Assembly (NCBI GenBank): GCA_018700215.1
Contig: JABIST010000029.1
Location: 1-7,685, forward strand
Source: Dehalococcoidia bacterium
GTDB taxonomy: Bacteria > Chloroflexota > Dehalococcoidia > UBA2979
Direction: 5' to 3'
Length of the DNA stretch: 7,685 nucleotides
Shown one piece after another: positions 1 to 5,712 of this stretch (within the stretch, counting starts at the first letter, position 1; every line of letters begins with the position of its first letter). The position numbers and the translations under genes are program-made. Below the pieces are notes generated by a model. The model saw nothing but the letters and a program-made list of their open reading frames with translations. It made no database searches and had not been told where the DNA came from.

Positions 1-309
1 ATCGAGATGATGATGACGGGCGACGAGATCGACGCTGCGACGGCGGACCGGTGGGGGCTGGTGAATCGGGTGGTGGAACCGGACGCGCTGATGGAGGACG
101 CGATTGAGCTGGCCGGGCGGCTGGCGAGCGGGCCGACGATCGCGATTGAGATGACGAAGCGGCTGGTGAACGATGTGACGCGGGAGGGGTTCGACCGGCA
201 GCTTCAGAATGAGGCGTGGGCGGGGACGCGCGTGGCCCAATCGGAAGATGCAGGCGAGGGGATTCGGTCGTTCGCGGAGCAGCGGAGTCCGGAGTGGAAG
301 GGGCGCTAG
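1..309 (+). CDS. Enoyl-CoA hydratase/isomerase family protein, C-terminal fragment
   Basis: The reading frame is open from base 1 (Ile-Glu-Met...) to a TAG stop at 307-309, so the gene starts outside the window and only about 102 C-terminal residues are present. The fragment shows the late crotonase pattern: TGDEIDAATADRWGLVNRVV (the region after the catalytic core that leads to the GLVN-x-VV strand), then an amphipathic helix with MTKRLVN, and a C-terminal EGIRSFAEQRSPEWKGR tail. Crotonases hydrate trans-2-enoyl-CoA or isomerise and cleave related acyl-CoAs. The oxyanion-hole and catalytic Glu segments lie upstream of the window, so the exact reaction cannot be judged. It converges with the cyclase/ATPase gene on the other strand and leaves no room for a terminator. 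Neighbouring CoA-transferases and SDRs fit a CoA-thioester pathway. Confidence 0.9.
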   Translation: MEMMMTGDEIDAATADRWGLVNRVVEPDALMEDAIELAGRLASGPTIAIEMTKRLVNDVTREGFDRQLQNEAWAGTRVAQSEDAGEGIRSFAEQRSPEWKGR

Positions 310-1208
310 ACGGCGGCGCGGATCGATTCGCTGCCTTCGAGGATTGAGGCGACCACTTCCTCGAACTTGGGGAGCGAGGCGGAGGGGTCGAGGACGGCGC
401 CGTCCTCGATGAGCTGGGCGTGCTGGGCCTGTGCGCCCTCGCGGATGGTCTGGGGGTTGTAGCGCTGGTGCTGGTCTGAGGCCGCGTGGGCGATGACGGC
501 ATCGACGAGGTTGAGCGCGCTGGCGAGGTCGCCGAGCTTTGCGCGGGCGGTGGCGATTTCGCAGAGGGCGGCGAGCGACTCCTGGATCTGGCCGGTCTCG
601 GTGCTGAGGCGGAGGCCATCGATCAGGTAGCCCTCGGCGGCAGCGGGGTCGTCCATGGCGAGCGAGGTGAGGCCGAGGTTATTGAGAGTGTGGAGGAGGC
701 CACGGCGGAAGCTGAGTTCCTGGTTGACCCGGAGCAGGCGGCTGTAGCGGTCGCGTGCTTCGTCGAGTCGACCTTCGGAGCGGGCGCTCATGGCGAGGCC
801 CTCGAGGGCCCAGATCATGCCCCAGTGATCGTTGGTCTGCTCCCAGTAGGCCTGAGCAGCGCCGGCAGTCTCCTGCGCCTCGGCGACCCGTCCCATGCCG
901 AAGAGGGCGTGGGAGGTCCAGTCTCGCATTACGTTGCACCACCAGGAGTCGCCGATTTCGTGAGCGAGATCGATGGCGGGGGCGGTGATGTCGTACATGT
1001 CCTGCATCGCGCCTGTATAGAGCAGGTTGATGTTGCGGCAGGAGATGGTGAAGAAATTTACGTGGTCCGGAGGCATTGATTCGAGGATGGCGAGCGCCTG
1101 ATCGCCGTACTCACGACCGCGTTGGGGGTCGCCGGCGAGGCCGACGAACCAGCTCTGAGAGGCGAGGCAGAATGCGCGGAGCCGCAGCGCATCTTCGCCG
1201 CAATTCAC
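306..1208 (-). CDS. TPR-rich C-terminal part of a frameshifted cyclase-ATPase regulator
   Basis: This 300-residue ORF begins at a GTG (1208) with no convincing ribosome-binding site and overlaps the preceding ORF by four bases. I believe the GTG is not a real start. The same frame stays open upstream to a stop at 1446-1448, and the extra residues read ...AAVELVEPDLENVRAAWNAA..., the classic linker before the TPR array in AfsR/MalT-like ATPases. The ORF is therefore the out-of-frame continuation of the gene at 1205-3031. It has helical repeats with TPR character at about residues 130-165, 168-205 and 208-243 (for example GRLDEARDRYSRLL and LNNLGLTSLAMDDPAAAEGY). Such arrays bind ligands or partner proteins. 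The C-terminus is intact and ends at TAG 308-306, overlapping the hydratase stop. Restoring the frame would give one protein of about 908 residues. Confidence 0.75.
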   Translation of the reverse strand: MNCGEDALRLRAFCLASQSWFVGLAGDPQRGREYGDQALAILESMPPDHVNFFTISCRNINLLYTGAMQDMYDITAPAIDLAHEIGDSWWCNVMRDWTSHALFGMGRVAEAQETAGAAQAYWEQTNDHWGMIWALEGLAMSARSEGRLDEARDRYSRLLRVNQELSFRRGLLHTLNNLGLTSLAMDDPAAAEGYLIDGLRLSTETGQIQESLAALCEIATARAKLGDLASALNLVDAVIAHAASDQHQRYNPQTIREGAQAQHAQLIEDGAVLDPSASLPKFEEVVASILEGSESIRAAV

Positions 1209-3031
1209 GAGGGCGGTGGCGGCATCACCGAAGAGCTGAGCGCCCGGGAGATGCCAGCCGTGGACCTCGTAGATGAAAAAGAAGGCGAAGGCGGCGCGGG
1301 TGCTAAAGGAGGAGCCACCGGCCTCGATGGCGGCGTTCCAGGCTGCTCGGACATTTTCGAGGTCCGGCTCGACGAGTTCGACCGCGGCGGGCTGTTCGCG
1401 TCGAAGATCTGGTTGCAGGCGTCCTCGAGGAAGCTGACGTAGAAATCAACGTGGCTGGCGATGGTTTCGTCGCAGAGGGCTTGATCGGCGGTGAGCATCT
1501 CTTCGCCGTACTGGCGGAGGAGTTCGTGGACGACGAAGCGGCCGGTGTCCGGGTTGGCGACGAGGAAGGACTTGTTGGAGAGGCGGGCGAGGTCACGCGG
1601 TGATGCGCCGGCGACAGCGCGGGCTGCATCGCGGGTGAAGCCGCCTCGGAAGAGTGAGAGTTGGGAGAAGAGTTTGCGCTCTTCTTCGCCGAGCATCTCC
1701 CAGGAGTAGTCGAAGGCGGCGCGCATGCTGCGGTGGCGGTCTGGCATGTCGCTCTGTTCGGTTTCGAGGAAGTCGACGGAGCGTGCGATCTCCTCGGCGA
1801 TTTCGCGGACGGGGAGGGTATCGACCCAGGCGGCGGCAAGGATGATGGCGAGCGGTGTGCCCTGGGTGAGCTGGAGGATCTGGCGGAGCGGCTCCTCATC
1901 GGCGGGTTGGAGCGTGAAGCCGGGCATGGCTCGCGAGGCCTCGGTGACGAAGAGCTGGGCTGCGTCAGATTCGAGGAGGTTTTCGGCATCCAGGTCGACG
2001 CCGCCGAGGGGGTAGACCACCTCAGAGCTGACGTTGAGGCGGATGCGGGAGGTGGCAAGGACTTTCACACCGGGCGCCGCTTCGAGCATGGCAGGGACGA
2101 GCCGGGCCGCCTCGGCGAGATGCTCGAAGTTGTCGAGGACGATGAGTTGCTGCTTGGCGCGGAGGTAATCAAGGAGCTGCTGCTGCATATCGGCATCGGA
2201 GGAGAGCGACACATCGAGCGCTTCGGCGATGGCCTGCGGGATGCCCTCGGGGGACGCGATGGGGGCGAGCTGAACGAGGAAGACGCCGTCCGGGAAGTCG
2301 TCCGAGACCTCGGCAGCGACATCGACGGCGATGCGGGTTTTGCCGGTGCCACCGGGAGCGAGGATGGTGACGAGCCGTCCGTTGCGGAGGTACTCGGTGA
2401 GTTCGACGACTTCGCGTTCGCGGCCGATGAGGTCGGTGAGCTGGGTGGGGAGGTTGTGGCGGACCGCATCGAGGGATTTGAGCGCGGGAAATTCGTTGAC
2501 GAGGTCTTCAGCGTCTACCTGGAAGACGTGCTCGGGCCTGGTGAGGTCTTTGAGGCCGTGGAGGCCCATATCGCGGAGGGAGATACCGGCGGGGAGGGTG
2601 TCCTGGACGAGTTCGTTGGTGGAGCCGGAAATGACGGTCTGGCCGCCGTGGGCGAGGCTGCGGAGGCGGGCGGAGCGATTGACGGCGCCGCCGTAGTAGT
2701 CGCCACCGCGCATGTCAGCGATGCCGGTGTGGAGGGCGATGCGGACTTTGATGGGGCGTGGGAGGTCCCAGGTTTCGGCCTGGAGGCCGCGCTGGAGGCC
2801 GATGGCGGCGGTGACCGCCTCGGTAGCGTCGGGGAAGACGATGAAGCGGGAGTCGCCCTCGCCACGAGGGCTGACGTTGACGCCGTGGCACTCTTCGACG
2901 ACGCCATCGACGATTTCGTCGTGGCGGACCATGGCCAGGCGCATCGGCTCTTCGGCGTCTTCCCAGAGCCGGGTGGAGCCCTCGATATCAGTGAACAGGA
3001 AGGTGACGGTGCCGGTTGGCAGATCGGACAT
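1205..3031 (-). CDS. Class III nucleotidyl cyclase fused to AfsR/MalT-like NTPase (frameshifted)
   Basis: Cytosolic signalling protein starting at ATG 3031. Residues 1-170 form a cyclase homology domain. FTDIEGST supplies first-metal Asp15, GEGDSRF gives second-metal Asp60, and D-Y-Y-G-G-A-V-N-x3-R gives Asp111, Asn118 and Arg122 (the last two are the transition-state pair). Asp111 matches the adenine-specifying Asp, but its Lys partner is Arg56. Residues about 200-470 form a STAND-type NTPase: linker LIGRERE, Walker A APGGTGKT (225-232), Walker B LIVLD (296-300) followed by NFEH, TSR (327-329), GTPLAI (391-396), then winged-helix-like RHRSMRAAFDYSW and LFSQLSLFRGGF (432-465). Frame and homology hold to about Asp544-Ala545. 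The last 63 residues are Ser/Pro/Arg-rich, out-of-frame sequence caused by a frameshift near 1397; the true continuation is the TPR ORF at 306-1208. It follows the CoA-transferases by 44 bases, probably in the same transcript. Either a disrupted gene or a sequencing error; the domain calls are firm. Confidence 0.9.
   Translation of the reverse strand: MSDLPTGTVTFLFTDIEGSTRLWEDAEEPMRLAMVRHDEIVDGVVEECHGVNVSPRGEGDSRFIVFPDATEAVTAAIGLQRGLQAETWDLPRPIKVRIALHTGIADMRGGDYYGGAVNRSARLRSLAHGGQTVISGSTNELVQDTLPAGISLRDMGLHGLKDLTRPEHVFQVDAEDLVNEFPALKSLDAVRHNLPTQLTDLIGREREVVELTEYLRNGRLVTILAPGGTGKTRIAVDVAAEVSDDFPDGVFLVQLAPIASPEGIPQAIAEALDVSLSSDADMQQQLLDYLRAKQQLIVLDNFEHLAEAARLVPAMLEAAPGVKVLATSRIRLNVSSEVVYPLGGVDLDAENLLESDAAQLFVTEASRAMPGFTLQPADEEPLRQILQLTQGTPLAIILAAAWVDTLPVREIAEEIARSVDFLETEQSDMPDRHRSMRAAFDYSWEMLGEEERKLFSQLSLFRGGFTRDAARAVAGASPRDLARLSNKSFLVANPDTGRFVVHELLRQYGEEMLTADQALCDETIASHVDFYVSFLEDACNQIFDANSPPRSNSSSRTSKMSEQPGTPPSRPVAPPLAPAPPSPSFSSTRSTAGISRALSSSVMPPPPS
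1377..1445 (-). other. Single-base frameshift junction in the cyclase-ATPase-TPR gene
   Basis: Upstream homology runs in one frame to ...ACNQIFDA (codon GCG at 1399-1397). Downstream homology resumes in the -1 frame as E-Q-P-A-A-V-E-L-V, starting with GAA at 1397-1395. The downstream frame has a stop at 1446-1448, which bounds the event to bases 1395-1445. One missing base explains the split. I see no X-XXY-YYZ slippery heptamer, so programmed -1 frameshifting is not favoured. A 6-bp inverted repeat (GTCGAA at 1400-1405 with TTCGAC at 1377-1382) flanks the junction. The hairpin could promote a deletion or a read error, or it could be chance in this GC-rich DNA. Confidence 0.8.
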
Positions 3032-3075
3032 AGTTGGTACTCGCCTCAGACGTGCACCATAACCTCACGGGAGAA

Positions 3076-4296
3076 TCAGCGAAAGATGCCGTCCGCTTCA
3101 TGCTGACGGATCTCGTTATCGGGCATCGAGAGCCATTCGTCGAGGACGGCGTCGTTGTCTGCGCCTATTGATCGGGGAGCGAAGTAGCGGTCGGTGGGGG
3201 TGCGGGAGAAGTGGAGGGGGAGGCGGTCGACGGGGGTGGGGGTTTCGTAGGCGCCGGTGTCCGTGCCGTCGGTGGGGGCGGTGGTGAAGAAGGCGCGGTG
3301 GGCGAGCTGGGGGTCGTTGTAGATGAGGTCGTGGCCGGTCTGGACGGCTCCGGCGGGGACGCCGGCTGACTGGAGGAGGGATTGGACCTCGTAGGCGTCG
3401 AACCGGCGGGTCCAGTCGCTGATGTGGGCGTCGAGTTCGGCGGCGTGTTCGAGGCGGGATGCGGCGGAGTCGAAGCGGGGGTCACGGGACCAGTCGGGGT
3501 TGCCGAGGGCTGCTCGGAACTGGGTCCACTGGTCCTCGGAGGTGACGCTGATGGCGACCCAGCGGTCGTCGCCGGCGCAGGGGTAGGTGTCGTTGGGTGC
3601 GGCGAGGTCGTAGCGATCGAGGTTGCCGGCGGGCTCGTGGGCGACGCCGTTGGCGTTGTAGTCGAGGAGGGCGGGGCCGGTGAGGGCGACGCCGAGTTCG
3701 TACTGGGCGAAGTCGACGCGTTGGCCGCGACCGGTGCGTCGACGTGCCTCGATGCAGGCGAGCATGACGGTGGCGGAGTGGAGGCCGGCCTGGTGGTCGT
3801 TGAAGGAGCAGCCGATGCCGATGTTTTCGCGGCCGGGGACGCCGGTGAGGTAGGTGAGACCGGAGAGGGCGTGCACGGTGGGGGCGAAGCTGACGAAGTC
3901 TCGCCAGGGGCCGCCATCGCCCATGCCGGACATCTGGACGTAGGTGACGCGGGGGTTCACCTCGGAGACCGCGTCGTAGCCCATGCCCCAGCGGTCGAGG
4001 ACGCCGGGGGAGAAGTTCTCGAGGACGATATCGGCGTGCTCGGCGAGGGCGCGGGCGATCTCGCGGCCGCGGTCGGTGGACATGTCGAGGGCGAGGCTGC
4101 GCTTGTTGCGGTTCCACATGCGGTAGTAGGGGCCGACGGGGGTGTTGCCGGGGCGCTGCTCGGAGACGATCTTGACGACGTCTGCACCCATGTCGGCGAG
4201 GATGCGCGCGGCGAAGGGGCCAGCGAGGACGTGGGTGAAGTCGAGGACGCGGATGCCGTCGAGCGGTCGAGCTGCTGACTGAGATTGAGCGCCCAT
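3076..4296 (-). CDS. Family III CoA-transferase (CaiB/BaiF), second gene of a tandem pair
   Basis: Predicted to move CoA between acyl-CoA and carboxylate, through a mixed anhydride if it follows the family mechanism. I place the start at ATG 4296 (406 residues, normal for the family). The frame is open further upstream, but that extension is His/Pro/Arg-rich antisense-like sequence lying inside the preceding gene. Family landmarks are PLDGIRVLDFTHVLAGPFAA (11-30), NRNKRSLALDM (62-72), DIVLENFSPGVLDRWG (89-104), a GDGGPW turn (126-131) and DTYPCAGDDRWVAISV in the second half. In the GRGQRVDFAQYELG stretch, Glu200 sits where formyl-CoA transferase has its nucleophilic Asp169. Such Glu variants probably occur among uncharacterised homologues, so activity is uncertain. 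The ATG overlaps the upstream stop as TGATG, indicating translational coupling and perhaps a heteromeric partner. Confidence 0.92.
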   Translation of the reverse strand: MGAQSQSAARPLDGIRVLDFTHVLAGPFAARILADMGADVVKIVSEQRPGNTPVGPYYRMWNRNKRSLALDMSTDRGREIARALAEHADIVLENFSPGVLDRWGMGYDAVSEVNPRVTYVQMSGMGDGGPWRDFVSFAPTVHALSGLTYLTGVPGRENIGIGCSFNDHQAGLHSATVMLACIEARRRTGRGQRVDFAQYELGVALTGPALLDYNANGVAHEPAGNLDRYDLAAPNDTYPCAGDDRWVAISVTSEDQWTQFRAALGNPDWSRDPRFDSAASRLEHAAELDAHISDWTRRFDAYEVQSLLQSAGVPAGAVQTGHDLIYNDPQLAHRAFFTTAPTDGTDTGAYETPTPVDRLPLHFSRTPTDRYFAPRSIGADNDAVLDEWLSMPDNEIRQHEADGIFR

Positions 4297-5495
4297 CAGT
4301 CGGTCCAGCCGATCTCGGCGAGGATGTCGGCGGTGCTGGCGCCGGGGGCCTCGATGGTTCGAGTCGTGGGGATGGGGGTGCCTTCGAGGTGGTAAGGGGC
4401 GCCGGGACCTCGGACGGTGGCGCCTTCGATGTGGTGGTCGGCCCACCAGCCACGGGCTTCGAGCTGGGGACTGGCGGCGACGCGATCGGGGGAGAGGACC
4501 CAGCCGTAGGGGTAGTGACGGGCCTGGGATTCGAAGAAGAAGTCTTCGACGTTCTGGGTGGCGACCCAGTCTCGGAGGACTTGCATCATCCGCATCATCA
4601 TCGGGCGGGGGTTTTCGGGGTCGCCGTACTGGGGGTCGAGTAGGTCCTGTTGGACGCCTTCCTCGATGAGCCAGGTGAGCTGTTTCGCGGGGTCCGGGGT
4701 GATGGTGACCATGATGGAGCCGTCACGGGCGGTCATGACCTCGTAGGCGTCGGACCAGTGGAGGGAGCCGCGGCGGGGGAGGGAGTCCTCGGTGGCGATG
4801 GGGAGATCGGCGTTGTGCCAGGTCCACATGAGGACGTGTTCGAGGCAGGAGGGGACGGCTTCGTGGGCGGCGAGTTCGACGAGTTGGCCCTCGTTGGTTT
4901 CGCGGGCGTGGTTGAGGGCGGCGAGTGCGCCGATGGCGGCGTAGGCGCCGGTGGTTCCGAAGTTGAGTTCGCCGTAGGTGTTGAGCGGCTGGGTATCGAT
5001 ATCGCCGGTGGTGGCGACGAGGCCGCCGAGCGCGCCGGTGACGAGGTCGGTAGTGAGGTAGTCGGCCCAGGGGCCGGTGGGGCCGAAGGAGGAGATGGAG
5101 ACGATGACGAGCGCGGGGTGTTCGTCGAGTAGGGATTGCGGGTCGATTGCGGCGGTCTCGAGGGTGCCGGTATCGAGGATGAGGTCGACGGTGGCGGCGA
5201 GCTGGCGGAGCTGGGCGCGGCCGTCCTCGGAGGTGAGGTCGAGGGTGACGGAGCGTCGGTTGGAGGCGTAGTTGGCGTAGTAGAGGGACTCGCCGGAGAC
5301 GGTGTGAGGCAAGCGAGCGCGGAGTGGGTCGCCCTCGGAGGGTTCGGGGCGGATGACGGTGGCGCCGAGATCGGCGAGGAGCTTGGCGCCGTAGATGGCG
5401 CGCTGGTCGGTGAGGTCGAGGACGCGGACGGATGCGAGGGCGCCGTCGGTGGTGGAGCCCTCGGAGGGGTCGGGGTTGAGTCGGTCGGCTGTCAT
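4296..5495 (-). CDS. Family III CoA-transferase (CaiB/BaiF), first gene of a tandem pair
   Basis: A 399-residue paralogue of the downstream gene. I choose ATG 5495 (MTADRLNPDP). An upstream in-frame start at 5621 adds 42 residues with no family similarity. Landmarks are ASVRVLDLTDQRAIYGAKLL (21-40), GATVIRPEPSEGDPLR (44-59), YANYASNRRSVTLDL (73-87, the usual NR-x-R/K-S-x-x-LDL motif), and SISSFGPTGPWADY (133-146, conserved SxxGxxGP). The position of the catalytic Asp holds Glu212 within GQLVELAAHEAV. The NRNK motif reads SNRRS, and the protein looks more diverged than its neighbour; it could be a structural partner in a heterodimer. The substrate cannot be inferred. It heads an apparent operon of this gene, the second CoA-transferase, then the cyclase-ATPase gene, divergent from the SDR pair. 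Confidence 0.9.
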   Translation of the reverse strand: MTADRLNPDPSEGSTTDGALASVRVLDLTDQRAIYGAKLLADLGATVIRPEPSEGDPLRARLPHTVSGESLYYANYASNRRSVTLDLTSEDGRAQLRQLAATVDLILDTGTLETAAIDPQSLLDEHPALVIVSISSFGPTGPWADYLTTDLVTGALGGLVATTGDIDTQPLNTYGELNFGTTGAYAAIGALAALNHARETNEGQLVELAAHEAVPSCLEHVLMWTWHNADLPIATEDSLPRRGSLHWSDAYEVMTARDGSIMVTITPDPAKQLTWLIEEGVQQDLLDPQYGDPENPRPMMMRMMQVLRDWVATQNVEDFFFESQARHYPYGWVLSPDRVAASPQLEARGWWADHHIEGATVRGPGAPYHLEGTPIPTTRTIEAPGASTADILAEIGWTD

Positions 5496-5503
5496 CGGGC
5501 GTG

Positions 5504-5509
5504 ATGATA
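5504..5509 (-). promoter_or_regulatory. Candidate -10 box for a near-leaderless CoA-transferase transcript
   Basis: On the minus strand TATCAT (five of six matches to TATAAT) ends eight bases before ATG 5495. The stretch between them has no Shine-Dalgarno sequence. This spacing would put transcription initiation at or within a few bases of the start codon, as in leaderless mRNAs. No recognisable -35 lies 16-19 bases upstream. It is a short motif and could be chance. Confidence 0.25.
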
Positions 5510-5605
5510 GCGGACGCGGCGTGGGGGATGGTGGGCGGCGAAACGAGGTGGGTGTGGCTTTGTGCACTCCACGCGGGATGTGGGATGTGATACAACGCGC
5601 GTGCT

Positions 5606-5621
5606 GTGCGGTTGACGGCAC
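5606..5621. promoter_or_regulatory. Imperfect dyad, candidate operator
   Basis: The 16 bases from 5606 have GTGC and GCAC arms and match their own reverse complement at 12 of 16 positions. The dyad contains a TTGAC that could act as a -35 element for the SDR genes. The position in the middle of the divergent spacer fits a regulator of both units, but no regulator gene of the TetR or MarR type is in the window, and no second copy of the site was seen. Confidence 0.25.
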
Positions 5622-5701
5622 GATTGGCCTCGACGCTCTCTGGCGCGAGGCGCGGCTGTACCTGAACCAGCAGCGAGACCCAGCAAATTAGAGAGAGCAC
5701 T

Positions 5702-5706
5702 GGGGG
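5702..5706 (+). promoter_or_regulatory. Ribosome-binding site that sets the first SDR start
   Basis: GGGGG lies six bases before ATG 5713, good spacing for a Shine-Dalgarno element. An in-frame TTG at 5707 would add only two residues and would abut this site, so the ATG is preferred. Confidence 0.5.
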
Positions 5707-5712
5707 TTGTGT

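Larger units (their letters stand above)
5496..5712. promoter_or_regulatory. Divergent intergenic region between CoA-transferase and SDR operons
   Basis: These 217 bases separate two divergent transcription units and should hold both promoters. I see no RNA gene and no convincing paired -35/-10 boxes. Candidates are a minus-strand TATCAT (5509-5504) just ahead of the CoA-transferase start, a TTGACG (5612-5617) on the + strand without a good -10 at the right distance, a tandem GGGATGT duplication (5575-5588), and an imperfect dyad at 5606-5621. The most AT-rich patch is about 5684-5691, just before the SDR ribosome-binding site. Confidence 0.55.

Noticed and set aside
1394..1410. Programmed -1 ribosomal frameshift in the cyclase gene
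   Set aside because: No slippery heptamer at the junction, and this protein family is normally a single uninterrupted frame. A deletion or read error is simpler.
1661..3106. 481-codon + strand open frame antisense to the cyclase-ATPase gene
   Set aside because: It mirrors the real gene, is Glu/Gly/Asp-rich with no recognisable domain, and is expected from high GC and third-position skew.
3382..4278. 298-codon + strand open frame antisense to the CoA-transferase
   Set aside because: A Gly/Val/Glu-rich, low-complexity translation opposite a clearly conserved protein; a shadow frame.
4297..4446. N-terminal extension of the second CoA-transferase
   Set aside because: His/Pro/Arg-rich residues lie inside the upstream coding gene. 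Family similarity starts right after ATG 4296, which overlaps the upstream stop.
4583..4606. CAT-rich stretch as a microsatellite
   Set aside because: It encodes a Met-rich helix segment in the CoA-transferase and is too short and imperfect to be a functional repeat.
5496..5621. 42-residue N-terminal extension of the first CoA-transferase
   Set aside because: No family similarity and it fills the divergent promoter region; ATG 5495 gives the usual protein length.
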